24,927 nt of DNA from Microbacteriaceae bacterium (GCA_947452355.1 CANGCU010000002.1:1-24927); one strand, 5' to 3'. Shown: positions 1-7,631, numbered from the stretch's first letter. A program made the numbers and translations. The notes: generated by a model from the sequence alone, not told the origin.

Positions 1-555
1 GCAATCGACGTCGAGATTCGAGGCGAGATTGCTCAGTTTGATGTGTCGGCACTCAAACTCGCCGCGCTCAAGGGAATCTTCAGCGCAATTTCGTCGGAAC
101 AGGTCAGTTACGTCAACGCACCGCTACTCGCCGAACAGCGAGGCGTCACCGTGCGTCTCGTCACCGAGACTGCTAGCGACGAATATCGAAACCTTTTGAC
201 GATTCGCGGCACCTTGGTGGACGGTTCACAGATCTCGGTAGCTGGGACCTTGACCGGCCAACGTCAGATTCAGAAAATCGTCAGCATCAATGATTTTGAT
301 GTCGAGGTGCCGATGGCCGAGCACTTCGTTGTCATGATGTACACCGACCGCCCCGGAATTGTTGCCGTGTATGGCCGGGAATTCGGTGCCGCCAACGTGA
401 ACATCGCCGGCATGCAAATTGCCCGACAGACGCGTGGCGGAACGGCACTCAGCATCCTCACCGTTGACTCACGTGTTGACGAGTCTGTCCTCGCCACGGT
501 TGCGAAAGAAATCGATGCGGCACTAATGAAGTCCATCGAAGTCGTGGAACTGTAA
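1..555 (+). CDS. serA: D-3-phosphoglycerate dehydrogenase, C-terminal part (partial)
   Basis: The frame is open from base 1, so the gene begins upstream and only its last 184 residues are visible. SerA oxidises 3-phosphoglycerate to 3-phosphohydroxypyruvate, the first committed step of serine synthesis. The visible part holds the tail of the allosteric substrate-binding (ASB) domain, around the VRGEIA-like and PLLAEQRGV stretches. It is followed by a C-terminal ACT domain of about 75 residues with the DRPGIVAVYG motif and the NVNIAGMQ stretch. ACT domains of this type bind L-serine for feedback inhibition. The ASB+ACT arrangement is that of the long, type I actinobacterial enzyme. The next gene, leuB, starts 9 bases after the stop, which suggests cotranscription. 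The catalytic and NAD domains are outside the window and cannot be checked. Confidence 0.95.
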   Translation, partial: AIDVEIRGEIAQFDVSALKLAALKGIFSAISSEQVSYVNAPLLAEQRGVTVRLVTETASDEYRNLLTIRGTLVDGSQISVAGTLTGQRQIQKIVSINDFDVEVPMAEHFVVMMYTDRPGIVAVYGREFGAANVNIAGMQIARQTRGGTALSILTVDSRVDESVLATVAKEIDAALMKSIEVVEL

Positions 556-564
556 GGTCGAACA

Positions 565-1608
565 ATGGCACGCGTATTGGATCTCGCCGTAATTCCGGGT
601 GACGGAATCGGGCCCGAAGTGACCACCGAAGCACTCAAGGTGCTTCGAGCCGCCGTTGGTGATGCAGCGGAGGTCCGGGCAACCGAATACACGCTCGGGG
701 CCGATCACTATCTGGCGACGGGGGAAATCCTGTCGGACTCCACCCTGGAATCGCTCGCGCGGCACGATGCGATTTTGTTCGGGGCCGTCGGTGGCGATCC
801 ACGAGACGAACGACTTGCTGGTGGAATCATCGAACGTGGCCTTCTACTCAAACTGCGATTCGCATTCGACCACTACGCGAACTATCGGCCGACCACGTTG
901 TTCCCCGGGGTTTCAAGCCCACTCGCCCATCCCGGAGCGGTTGACTTTGTCATCGTGCGCGAGGGAACCGAGGGTCCATATGTCGGGAACGGCGGAGTGA
1001 TTCGGCAGGGGACTCCGTTTGAGATTGCAACGGAATCATCGGTGAACACAGCTCACGGTGTCGACCGGGTTGTGCGGTTCGCGTTCGAGGCCTCGATGCG
1101 TCGAGGCAAGAGACTCACCCTCGTCCACAAGACGAACGTGCTGACCTTTGCGGGCTCGTTGTGGCAGCGCACGGTTGACGCCGTGTCAACAGAATTCAGC
1201 GAGGTAACAGTTGACTACCTGCACGTCGACGCCGCGACCATCTTCCTCGTGACGAATCCGTCCCGGTTCGACGTCATCGTGACGGACAACCTTTTTGGGG
1301 ACATTCTCACGGACCTCGCCGGCGCAATCGGCGGGGGAATCGGTCTGGCCGCGAGCGGAAACCTCAACCCGGACAAAACGTATCCGTCGATGTTTGAACC
1401 GGTCCACGGTTCGGCACCGGACATCGCCGGGACAAACACGGCCGATCCGACCGCCGCGATTCTGTCGGCTGCGCTGCTCCTCGAACACAACGATTTCCCC
1501 GAACAAGCGGCCGCAATTCATGCCGCGGTAATCGCTGACCTTGCCGAACGCGGTGACGATCCGCGCTCAACGGTGACGGTTGGCGATTCCATCGCTTCTC
1601 GCCTTTAG
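565..1608 (+). CDS. leuB: 3-isopropylmalate dehydrogenase
   Basis: LeuB performs the NAD-dependent oxidative decarboxylation of 3-isopropylmalate to 2-oxoisocaproate in leucine synthesis, in the cytoplasm. The 347-residue length fits the family. Visible motifs are GDGIGPE at residues 12-18, the VREGTEGPY substrate loop, and a VHKTNV stretch with the expected catalytic lysine at K189. The [13 protein letters not shown] signature carries the metal-binding aspartates at about D246 and D250, followed by a glycine-rich GGGIGLAAS segment. [10 protein letters not shown] near the C terminus is also typical of the decarboxylating dehydrogenase family. The ATG lies 9 bases after serA with only a weak AAGG as ribosome site, so it is probably translated from a serA-leuB transcript. 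Isocitrate and tartrate dehydrogenases are relatives, but the short length and the context favour LeuB. Confidence 0.96.
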   Translation: MARVLDLAVIPGDGIGPEVTTEALKVLRAAVGDAAEVRATEYTLGADHYLATGEILSDSTLESLARHDAILFGAVGGDPRDERLAGGIIERGLLLKLRFAFDHYANYRPTTLFPGVSSPLAHPGAVDFVIVREGTEGPYVGNGGVIRQGTPFEIATESSVNTAHGVDRVVRFAFEASMRRGKRLTLVHKTNVLTFAGSLWQRTVDAVSTEFSEVTVDYLHVDAATIFLVTNPSRFDVIVTDNLFGDILTDLAGAIGGGIGLAASGNLNPDKTYPSMFEPVHGSAPDIAGTNTADPTAAILSAALLLEHNDFPEQAAAIHAAVIADLAERGDDPRSTVTVGDSIASRL

Positions 1609-1634
1609 CCGTCGACCAGCATCGGTGCGAGTGG

Positions 1635-1640
1635 TAGTCT
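1635..1640 (+). promoter_or_regulatory. -10 hexamer of a leaderless ilvE promoter
   Basis: TAGTCT lies 7 bases before the ilvE ATG. A possible -35, TCGACC at 1612-1617, is 17 bases upstream. A transcript starting 7 bases after the hexamer would begin at the start codon. There is no purine-rich ribosome site in a usable position, because GGGG at 1642-1645 is too close. Confidence 0.6.
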
Positions 1641-1647
1641 TGGGGAC

Positions 1648-2736
1648 ATGACTGCGCTGGAATTCAATCGCCAGCTCAACCTGCAGGCAAAATCGCCGGC
1701 AGAGCGAGAGGCAATTTTCGCCAATCCGGGTTTCTGCAACTTTATGACCGACCACATGGTGGACATTTGCTGGAGCGAAACGGGTGGATGGCACCGCCCG
1801 CGAATTCAACCTTATGGTCCGATCGAAATCGAGCCCGCCGCCGCCGTATTGCACTACGGCCAGGAAATTTTTGAGGGGCTCAAGGCTTATCGGCATGCGG
1901 ATGGATCAATCTGGACTTTCCGCCCAGACGCAAACGCCCGGCGTTTTCAGTCCAGCGCGGCTCGGATGGCGCTTCCCGAACTTCCCGTGGAGTATTTCCT
2001 CGACAGTCTCAAAGCCCTGATCTCTGTCGACGCGGATTGGGTTCCCTCTGCGCCAGAGACCAGCCTGTACCTTCGTCCCTTCATGTTCGGTAAAGAGGCG
2101 TTTCTTGGGGTCCGACCAGCCAAGAAGGTTGCGTACTACCTGATTGCGGGACCGGCTGGCGCCTACTTCACGAGCGGTGCGGCTCCGGTCAGCATTTGGC
2201 TTTCCGAAAATTACTCGCGCGCAGGCAAGGGCGGAACGGGTGCAGCGAAAACGGGTGGAAATTACGCGGCATCACTCGTCGCGCAAAACGAAGCGTATGC
2301 GAACGGTTGCCAACAGGTCCTGTTCCTCGATTCGACAACCAACTCGTATATCGAAGAATTGGGCGGCATGAATGTCGTGTTCGTGTACAAGGACGGCACG
2401 CTCGTCACACCGTTGTCGGACTCGATTCTTCCGGGAATTACGAGGGATTCCGTTCTGACCTTGGCCGAAGAACGCGGGCACACCGTGCACCGCCGTCCCG
2501 TCACAATCCAGGAATGGCGCGATGGCGTGGAGAGCGGGGACATCGTCGAGGTTTTCGCCTGCGGTACCGCTGCCGTCATCACTCCGATCGGAGAGCTCAA
2601 GGCGAAGGACTTCACGATTGGGTCGACGGACACTGGTCCCGGCGAGCTGACGATGTCTCTTCGCGAGGAGCTCACCGACATCCAATACGGACGCCGCCCC
2701 GATACCCACGGTTGGATGTATCGCCTCGATGGCTAG
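1648..2736 (+). CDS. ilvE: branched-chain amino acid aminotransferase
   Basis: IlvE is a cytoplasmic PLP enzyme. It transfers the amino group between glutamate and the 2-oxo acids of leucine, isoleucine and valine, the last step of branched-chain synthesis. The 362-residue protein is the longer, eukaryote-like fold-type IV form. It shows YGQEIFEGLKAYR near residues 70-82 and a GGTGAAKTGGNYAAS motif whose lysine, K201, should form the Schiff base with PLP. EELGGMNVVFVY follows, and the C-terminal ADKDFTIG-like loop appears as LKAKDFTIG. The gene follows leuB by 39 bases but carries its own apparent -10 box directly before the ATG. It may therefore be transcribed independently as well as by readthrough. 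It overlaps the next gene by 8 bases. Confidence 0.96.
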   Translation: MTALEFNRQLNLQAKSPAEREAIFANPGFCNFMTDHMVDICWSETGGWHRPRIQPYGPIEIEPAAAVLHYGQEIFEGLKAYRHADGSIWTFRPDANARRFQSSAARMALPELPVEYFLDSLKALISVDADWVPSAPETSLYLRPFMFGKEAFLGVRPAKKVAYYLIAGPAGAYFTSGAAPVSIWLSENYSRAGKGGTGAAKTGGNYAASLVAQNEAYANGCQQVLFLDSTTNSYIEELGGMNVVFVYKDGTLVTPLSDSILPGITRDSVLTLAEERGHTVHRRPVTIQEWRDGVESGDIVEVFACGTAAVITPIGELKAKDFTIGSTDTGPGELTMSLREELTDIQYGRRPDTHGWMYRLDG

Positions 2737-3076
2737 ACGAATCATTCAGGTTGTTGAAGCGTTTCTGGGTGGTGCAATCATTGCCATCGTGGTGACGGTT
2801 GTTCACGGCGAGAGCTTCCCATGGATTCTCGGCGCGGGACTCGTCGTCGTCGCACTCTTCCTTACATCCCTTCGGTTGTTGTCCGACGATCGACTCGTGA
2901 CGGTTGCCGGCGCACTGGGAATTATCGGTACGGTCTTAGTTCTCGCTCAACGCTCGGAAGGCGGCAGCGTTCTCATCGCCGCCAACGACGCGGGTAACGT
3001 CTGGGTAATCGGCGCAGCGGCGATCTGCGGACTCGCCAGTGCGTGGCCGTCCATTCGACGCGACACCGCTGGTTAG
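2729..3076 (+). CDS. small four-helix membrane protein, possibly DUF6113-like
   Basis: A 115-residue, very hydrophobic protein with four predicted membrane segments at roughly residues 8-26, 30-48, 56-73 and 90-106, and short charged loops. The ATG lies inside the end of ilvE (8-base overlap, different frame), so translation is probably coupled to ilvE. The ferredoxin gene starts 28 bases after its stop. From memory, small four-helix proteins of the DUF6113 type sit just before fdxA in other actinobacteria such as Streptomyces. Length and position agree, but I cannot confirm the family from sequence alone. No catalytic or ligand-binding residues can be recognised and no function is proposed. 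Confidence 0.75.
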   Translation: MARRIIQVVEAFLGGAIIAIVVTVVHGESFPWILGAGLVVVALFLTSLRLLSDDRLVTVAGALGIIGTVLVLAQRSEGGSVLIAANDAGNVWVIGAAAICGLASAWPSIRRDTAG

Positions 3077-3079
3077 ACT
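3074..3079 (+). promoter_or_regulatory. candidate -10 box of fdxA
   Basis: TAGACT lies at the end of the upstream membrane-protein gene and partly overlaps its stop codon. Transcription about 7 bases downstream would give a leader of about 19 bases containing the GGGAGG ribosome site at 3093-3098. No clear -35 is seen. Confidence 0.4.
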
Positions 3080-3104
3080 TGAGAGCAGTGGTGGGAGGTA
3101 CCGC

Positions 3105-3422
3105 ATGACGTATGTAATCGCACTTCCGTGTGTCGATCTCAAGGATCGCGCGTGCATCGACGAATGTCCTGTTGATTGCATTTACGAGGGCGATCGCATG
3201 CTCTACATCCACCCGGATGAGTGTGTCGATTGTGGTGCCTGCGAGCCGGTGTGTCCGGTCGAAGCGATTTATTACGAAGACGACCTCCCCGAAAAATGGA
3301 GCGATTACTATCGCGCCAACGTTGAATTCTTCCGAGAAATCGGCAGCCCGGGCGGTGCCTCAAAAATTGGAACCATCCCAGGGGACCACGAGGTTGTCGT
3401 TGCGCTTCCTCCGCAGGGCTGA
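3105..3422 (+). CDS. fdxA: 7Fe ferredoxin (3Fe-4S/4Fe-4S)
   Basis: A 105-residue electron carrier. Cysteines are at 9, 17, 21, 25, 40, 43, 46 and 50. By comparison with the Azotobacter-type 7Fe ferredoxin, C9/C17/C50 should bind the 3Fe-4S cluster and C21/C40/C43/C46 the 4Fe-4S cluster, with C25 free. The second site reads CVDCGACEPVCPVEAI. The start at the ATG at 3105 is chosen because GGGAGG lies 6 bases upstream and the protein then begins MTYVIALPC, as in actinobacterial homologues. An in-frame upstream methionine at 3039 would lie inside the previous gene. The C-terminal extension after residue 60 is usual for this type. Its partner proteins cannot be deduced. Confidence 0.95.
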   Translation: MTYVIALPCVDLKDRACIDECPVDCIYEGDRMLYIHPDECVDCGACEPVCPVEAIYYEDDLPEKWSDYYRANVEFFREIGSPGGASKIGTIPGDHEVVVALPPQG

Positions 3423-3435
3423 TGCTGGCATTCAC

Positions 3436-3451
3436 GGAATCCGGCGATTCC
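3436..3451. terminator. possible hairpin terminator after fdxA
   Basis: GGAATC-CGGC-GATTCC is a perfect 6-base inverted repeat with a 4-base loop, 13 bases after the fdxA stop. No T-run follows, so it would be an I-shaped actinobacterial-type terminator at best. It is short enough to be chance. Confidence 0.3.
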
Positions 3452-3493
3452 AACGCTGGGGCAACCGAGGTCCGAGCATCCGCTCGTGTGTTC

Positions 3494-3509
3494 TAGGCTG
3501 GAGTCCAGC
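3494..3509 (+). promoter_or_regulatory. gltA -10 box with overlapping palindrome
   Basis: TAGGCT at 3494-3499 is a plausible -10 box. The expected start of transcription near 3506 leaves a leader of about 28 bases carrying the gltA ribosome site. The box runs into GCTGGA-G-TCCAGC (3497-3509), a perfect 13-base palindrome that would cover the transcription start and could bind a repressor. No clear -35 is visible. Confidence 0.45.
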
Positions 3510-3533
3510 AACCGTTTCGCTTGAGGAGAGTCC

Positions 3534-4823
3534 GTGACCAACGAGAATTCGTCCACCGCACGCCTGGAGTTCCCTGGCGGTTCGGCTGATTTCCCGATTA
3601 TCGGTTCCGTTGACGGGCCGAGTGCGATTGATATTTCGACCTTGCACAAGCAGGCCGGGCTCAACACGCTTGACCCGGGGTTCGTCAACACCGCGGCGAC
3701 CCAGAGTGCTATCACCTTCATCGATGGCGACAAAGGAATCCTGCGCTATCGCGGATATGACATCGAAGATGTTGCGAAGAACTCGACGTTCATCGAGGTT
3801 GCCTACCTTCTCATTTATGGAGAGCTACCGACACCGGCTGTGCTCGCACAGTTTGACGACGAAATCCGCCACCACACTCTGTTGCACGAAGACCTGAAAC
3901 GGTTCTTTGATGCACTTCCGCACAATGCTCACCCGATGAGCGTGTTGTCGAGTGCGGTGGGAGCCCTCGGCACCTACTACGGGGATTCGCTCAACGTTCA
4001 CGACCCAGAGCAGATTGAGCTCTCGACGATTCGACTTCTCGGGAAGCTCCCGGTAATCGCCGCGTATGCACACAAAAAGTCAATCGGTCAGGCATTCCTG
4101 TACCCCGACAACACGCAGTCGTTCGTTGACAACTTTCTTCGACTCAACTTTGGGTTGATGGCCGAACCCTATGAGGTCAACCCACTGATCGCGAAGGCAC
4201 TTGACCGTTTGCTCATTTTGCACGCCGACCACGAACAAAACGCGTCAACGTCAACGGTTCGCCTCGTCGGCTCGACCGACGCAACAATTTTCTCGTCAAT
4301 CTCTGCCGGGATTAGCGCACTGTCCGGACCGCTTCACGGTGGGGCGAACGAAGCCGTGCTGTCCATGCTCGGCAAGATCCGCGACTCGGGTGAGGGCGTC
4401 GCCAAGTTCGTTGAGCGAGTCAAGAACAAAGATGAACACATCAAACTCATGGGCTTTGGCCACCGCGTCTACAAGAACTACGACCCTCGCGCACGACTCG
4501 TGAAAGAGAGCGCAGACGAAATTCTTGACCAGTTGGGCGTGACGGATCCTTTGCTCGACATTGCGAAGGAACTCGAACAAATCGCCTTGGCCGACCCGTA
4601 TTTTCAGGAACGCCGCTTGTATCCAAACGTCGATTTTTACAGCGGTGTCATCTACAAGGCGATGGGCTTCCCCACGAGAATGTTTACCGTTCTGTTCGCC
4701 ATCGGGCGACTTCCCGGATGGATCGCACACTGGCGTGAGGCGCGACAAGACCCCGCGACGAAGATTGGCCGTCCGCAGCAGGTCTACACCGGTCCGGCTG
4801 CTCGACCATTTCCCAACCGTTAG
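3534..4823 (+). CDS. gltA: citrate synthase
   Basis: GltA condenses oxaloacetate with acetyl-CoA to citrate at the entry of the TCA cycle, in the cytoplasm. The 429-residue length is that of the longer type found in E. coli. The catalytic triad is recognisable: H268 in GPLHGGANEAV, H310 in GFGHRVYKNYDPR, and D367 in YPNVDFYSG. These lie only 4-5 positions from the E. coli residues. The GTG start is chosen because GAGGAG at 3523-3528 lies 5 bases upstream and the in-frame sequence MTNENSSTARLEFPGG fits homologues. It is preceded by its own promoter-like element and followed 8 bases later by a membrane glycosyltransferase. Methylcitrate synthase is a less likely alternative, because those proteins are usually shorter. 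Confidence 0.96.
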   Translation: MTNENSSTARLEFPGGSADFPIIGSVDGPSAIDISTLHKQAGLNTLDPGFVNTAATQSAITFIDGDKGILRYRGYDIEDVAKNSTFIEVAYLLIYGELPTPAVLAQFDDEIRHHTLLHEDLKRFFDALPHNAHPMSVLSSAVGALGTYYGDSLNVHDPEQIELSTIRLLGKLPVIAAYAHKKSIGQAFLYPDNTQSFVDNFLRLNFGLMAEPYEVNPLIAKALDRLLILHADHEQNASTSTVRLVGSTDATIFSSISAGISALSGPLHGGANEAVLSMLGKIRDSGEGVAKFVERVKNKDEHIKLMGFGHRVYKNYDPRARLVKESADEILDQLGVTDPLLDIAKELEQIALADPYFQERRLYPNVDFYSGVIYKAMGFPTRMFTVLFAIGRLPGWIAHWREARQDPATKIGRPQQVYTGPAARPFPNR

Positions 4824-4831
4824 GAAGAGCG

Positions 4832-5995
4832 GTGCGCGAAACGTCTCGCGTTGTCGCTGACCGAGGGAACGTTACCCGTTGGCTAGCGCTCGTCGGGATT
4901 ATCGTTCTCTCCCGAATCCTTTCCACCGCGATGCTGCTGTGGTTTGCGCAGACCCAAGCCGAGAACCCCTGGACCAGCGCGCAACCGGACCTTGTTGAGT
5001 TTTCCCGCATCTGGGATTCTCACTGGTATCGCATCATCGCCGAAACGGGTTACCCCAGTGAACTTCCGATCGGTGACGACGGGCGCATTGGCGAAAACGC
5101 GTGGGCATTCCTGCCCGTCTTCCCGCTGCTCGTGAGGGCACTGATGGTCGTGACGAGCCTTCCATTTTCGGTCGTGTCCATTGTCGTGTCGACGGTCACG
5201 TTCGCGCTTTTTGTGTTCGTTGCGGACAGGTTTTTTCGTCGAATTGTCGGGGACTCGGCCGCTCTCGCCGCGGTGGCCATCGTCGCATTCGGTGTCGTCG
5301 CACCGGTCTTTCAAGTCGGATACGCCGAGTCGCTCGGGATGTTTTTTCTCGGACTCGTACTCGTTGGGTTGTCGGAAAAGCGGTGGTGGCTTGTCGCGCT
5401 CGCTATTCCATTGGCGGCGCTCACCAGGCCGGTCGGCGTGCCGCTCGCACTCGCAATTGGAATCCTCACACTTGTGGCGTGGCGTTCGGGCAGGGACCGG
5501 CGGCCGCTCGTCTGGTTGACGGTGCTCGCGGGCATTTCCGCGCTCGCGTGGCCGGGAATCGCATGGTTCGTCACAGGGCGTTCGACCGCCTACCTGGAGA
5601 CCGAACTGGCGTGGCGCCGCCCCTATGTCGGCGAAAAGGCACACGGCTGGGGCAGCGGGTGGTGGGATTCTGCCGAGTGGTGGTTTCACGATGCCGCACC
5701 ATGGGTTGTCGGTGGGCTCGCCCTCGTTGTGATCATTGTCGCCGTCCTTCCCGGCACGCGCCGCCTCGGCCCAGTCGCATTGTCGTGGTCCGGGGCGTAT
5801 TTGTTCTACCTCGTCATGGTGCTCTTTCCCCAATCCAGTATTTTCCGCATCCTTCTTCCGATGTTTCCGCTTGCTGGCGTGTTGGCACGGAAGCGATTCA
5901 CGACGTTCATGGCGATCGCGGCAGGGATTGTCGGCCAGTTCTTCTGGGTCAAGTGGTGTTGGTCGGTTGAGGGCTCCGATTGGACACCTCCGTGA
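4832..5995 (+). CDS. PIG-V-like GT-C mannosyltransferase, membrane protein
   Basis: A 387-residue integral membrane protein with about nine or ten hydrophobic segments. After the first membrane segment (residues about 15-38), an extracytoplasmic loop carries FSRIWDSHWYRIIAETGYP. Its W61-D62 and H-W-Y pattern is the hallmark of the PIG-V-type GT-C glycosyltransferases, which use polyprenyl-phosphate-linked mannose. Actinobacterial members act on lipid-linked glycans at the outer face of the membrane; the acceptor here is unknown. The GTG start has AGGAAG at 4822-4827, overlapping the gltA stop, so it may be cotranscribed with gltA. No other cell-envelope glycan genes lie nearby. A different GT-C family, such as an ArnT/PMT relative, is the main alternative. 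Confidence 0.8.
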   Translation: MRETSRVVADRGNVTRWLALVGIIVLSRILSTAMLLWFAQTQAENPWTSAQPDLVEFSRIWDSHWYRIIAETGYPSELPIGDDGRIGENAWAFLPVFPLLVRALMVVTSLPFSVVSIVVSTVTFALFVFVADRFFRRIVGDSAALAAVAIVAFGVVAPVFQVGYAESLGMFFLGLVLVGLSEKRWWLVALAIPLAALTRPVGVPLALAIGILTLVAWRSGRDRRPLVWLTVLAGISALAWPGIAWFVTGRSTAYLETELAWRRPYVGEKAHGWGSGWWDSAEWWFHDAAPWVVGGLALVVIIVAVLPGTRRLGPVALSWSGAYLFYLVMVLFPQSSIFRILLPMFPLAGVLARKRFTTFMAIAAGIVGQFFWVKWCWSVEGSDWTPP

Positions 5996-6017
5996 TGCTG
6001 GTCCCTCTGAAAGGGGC

Positions 6018-6023
6018 TAAAAT
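6018..6023 (+). promoter_or_regulatory. -10 box of the DUF3117 gene
   Basis: TAAAAT is a near-consensus -10 hexamer. It would give a leader of about 26 bases containing GAAGGAG at 6042-6048. No clear -35 at the usual distance was found. Confidence 0.5.
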
Positions 6024-6055
6024 GGAGACAACGTCTTATCTGAAGGAGTACCACC

Positions 6056-6226
6056 ATGGCCGCCATGAAACCACGCACGGGGGATGGCCCCATGGAAGCG
6101 ATTCGCGAGAAGCGCGACCTCATCATCGTCAAGGTCCCTGCCGAGGGTGGCGGACGTCTGGTGTTCTCGCTTAAAGACGAAGAAGCGGTCGCCCTTCGCG
6201 ACGCCCTCAAGGGAGTTACCTCCTAA
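6056..6226 (+). CDS. DUF3117 family small protein
   Basis: A 56-residue protein beginning MAAMKPRTGDGPMEA and ending ALKGVTS, with a central VPAEGGGRLVF segment. This is the DUF3117 family, found almost throughout the actinobacteria (Rv1211 in M. tuberculosis, from memory). The function is unknown. The invariant N-terminal MKPRTGDGP motif and the GGGR turn suggest a single small folded domain. The start is supported by GAAGGAG at 6042-6048, 7 bases before the ATG, and by a good -10 box. It stands alone on the plus strand and converges with the TetR gene 29 bases later. Confidence 0.93.
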   Translation: MAAMKPRTGDGPMEAIREKRDLIIVKVPAEGGGRLVFSLKDEEAVALRDALKGVTS

Positions 6227-6229
6227 ACA

Positions 6230-6248
6230 CACACGACCCGGTCTTGTG
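6230..6248. terminator. weak hairpin between convergent genes
   Basis: CACACGA and TCTTGTG form a 7-base imperfect stem (one mismatch) around a 5-base CCCGG loop, in the 29-base gap between the convergent DUF3117 and TetR genes. It could terminate both, but neither side has a clear T-run. Confidence 0.35.
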
Positions 6249-6255
6249 GGAGTCG

Positions 6256-6951
6256 TTATGGTGTTTCGGTGACAAGTCGAATAACTCGGTCGATGTGCTG
6301 AACCTTGAGTTGACCTTCGATTGCCGTCAATTCGGGGATGCCGTCGCTTGATGGGAGATGGCGACCGGATTGCCACACCGCGAGGCCGTGTGTCGACCAG
6401 CCAACAGTTCCCGCGATAGAGGTTGACAGCGGATCGCGAAGAATTTCGGCGGAGGGAATTTCGCCGGGCAGCCACACGAAGTCGGTGGTGGTATTGGTCC
6501 GAATGTCACGAATCAGAATTGCCAATCGCGAAAGGTTGAATTCCGCCCAGTGCCGCATCGAATCGCGGTGATTGGTGTCGATTGCCTCGGTGATTGCGAT
6601 TGAGGCAAGAGGGTAGTTGAGGAGCAAGGCCCATCCGCTGTATTTCTCGTTCCAATTGATGGATGCGTTCATCCATGCGCGCAGTCGGTCGCTACCAACC
6701 GGCCCTGCTGCATCGGAAATCGCCCAAATCTCGGTCACGTATTCCCGATAAATCCGTTCGGTGATTTCTGCGAGCATCGAGTCGCGATTGCCGAAGTGGT
6801 GATTAATCAGGCTGTTGGAAATGCCAAGTTTTTCGCACACGTCTTTCACGTTGAAGGACGTTGGCCCAACGACGGCAACACGGTCAATCGTTTCGAGAAT
6901 GATGCGTTCGCGCATATCTAGCGCGACCGGCTGTTGTGTCTCGACATTCAT
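6256..6951 (-). CDS. TetR-family transcriptional regulator
   Basis: A 231-residue protein with an N-terminal TetR-type helix-turn-helix at about residues 33-56: FNVKDVCEKLGISNSLINHHFGNRD, where the GISNSLINHHFGNRDSML stretch is the recognition helix and following anchor. The C-terminal 170 residues form a helical ligand-binding and dimer domain that I do not recognise. It lies 7 bases downstream of the O-methyltransferase gene on the same strand, so the two are probably one operon; there is no good ribosome site before the ATG. The regulated genes and ligand are unknown. An alternative start at the second methionine (residue 13) would still keep the whole DNA-binding domain. Confidence 0.88.
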   Translation of the reverse strand: MNVETQQPVALDMRERIILETIDRVAVVGPTSFNVKDVCEKLGISNSLINHHFGNRDSMLAEITERIYREYVTEIWAISDAAGPVGSDRLRAWMNASINWNEKYSGWALLLNYPLASIAITEAIDTNHRDSMRHWAEFNLSRLAILIRDIRTNTTTDFVWLPGEIPSAEILRDPLSTSIAGTVGWSTHGLAVWQSGRHLPSSDGIPELTAIEGQLKVQHIDRVIRLVTETP

Positions 6952-6958
6952 GATTAAT

Positions 6959-7585
6959 CTATTGTTTCACGAGCGTTAAGATTCCGTCGCCCACGGGAAC
7001 CATCGTGGCGCGGACCTTTTCGTCGACCGCGTAGTCGCCGAGAAGTGTCCGAAGTTCCGTCGTGACGGCGTCACGCTTCGTGGGTTGGGCCACCAGACCT
7101 CCGCCGAGAGCGTGGATCACGGCGACAATCCCACCGCTGCGGGCTAGATGCAACGCACTGCGGGTGAGTTCGAGTATTCCCTTTCCCGTCGAGTTGATCA
7201 CGATGAGATCGTATGTGCCTTCATTCATGCGCGGCATGATGTCCGCAGCATCGCCGCTGATGAGTCGAATTCGACTCGCCGCAATTCCGGCCTGGGAAAA
7301 AAGATCTTTTGCCGATTGCTGGTGGTCGACGTCTTTTTCAATGCTCGTGAGGTGCGATTCGGCGTTTGACACGAGAAGCCATTGGCTTGCCACACCGAGT
7401 CCAGTGCCAATTTCAACAATCGACTGCGCGCCCGAAAAGGCGACAAGCGACGCGAGGAACGACCCCATGGCTGGGGTGATTGGCTCGACCCCGTGTTCGA
7501 GGGACGCTCGGCGTGCGGCACGAATTGGGTCGGGCTCGGTGACGTACTTCTCGGTCCACGCCGAGACCATTGCTGCGTCGAGCAT
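6959..7585 (-). CDS. O-methyltransferase-family protein (Rv1220c-like)
   Basis: A 208-residue class I SAM-dependent methyltransferase of the COMT-like family. Motif I is VEIGTGLGVAS at about residues 57-67, the acidic end of strand 2 is SIEKD at 81-85, and GDAADI lies at 111-116. The C-terminal VPVGDGILTLVK ending matches, from memory, the actinobacterial Rv1220c group. Oddly, the usual metal-binding IDAD after strand 4 is replaced by I130-N131-S132-T133, and the later Asp-Asn pair of COMT enzymes is also absent. Metal-dependent catechol chemistry is therefore doubtful. The ATG start is supported by GGAAGGGG (plus-strand 7591-7598), 5 bases upstream. The substrate is unknown. It is divergent from tatB and upstream of the TetR gene. 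Confidence 0.88.
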   Translation of the reverse strand: MLDAAMVSAWTEKYVTEPDPIRAARRASLEHGVEPITPAMGSFLASLVAFSGAQSIVEIGTGLGVASQWLLVSNAESHLTSIEKDVDHQQSAKDLFSQAGIAASRIRLISGDAADIMPRMNEGTYDLIVINSTGKGILELTRSALHLARSGGIVAVIHALGGGLVAQPTKRDAVTTELRTLLGDYAVDEKVRATMVPVGDGILTLVKQ

Positions 7586-7604
7586 TCCGTCCCCTTCCCT
7601 GTGC

Positions 7605-7610
7605 TGTCTA
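7605..7610 (-). promoter_or_regulatory. candidate -10 box of the O-methyltransferase operon
   Basis: On the minus strand this reads TAGACA, in the 58-base gap to divergent tatB. It would give a leader of roughly 13 bases that still includes the GGAAGGGG ribosome site. A TAGAGT at 7612-7617 is an alternative. Confidence 0.35.
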
Positions 7611-7631
7611 AACTCTATGGTCTGTCGGCGT

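Noticed and set aside
4883..5833. Minus-strand open frame of 316 codons opposite the PIG-V-like gene
   Set aside because: It is very rich in Arg, Glu, Asp, Pro and Gly, has no recognisable domain, and is the mirror of a membrane-protein gene whose motifs are clear on the plus strand.
5101..5970. Plus-strand frame of 289 codons inside the PIG-V-like gene
   Set aside because: Arginine-rich frame-shifted shadow of the real gene; no start signal or domain.
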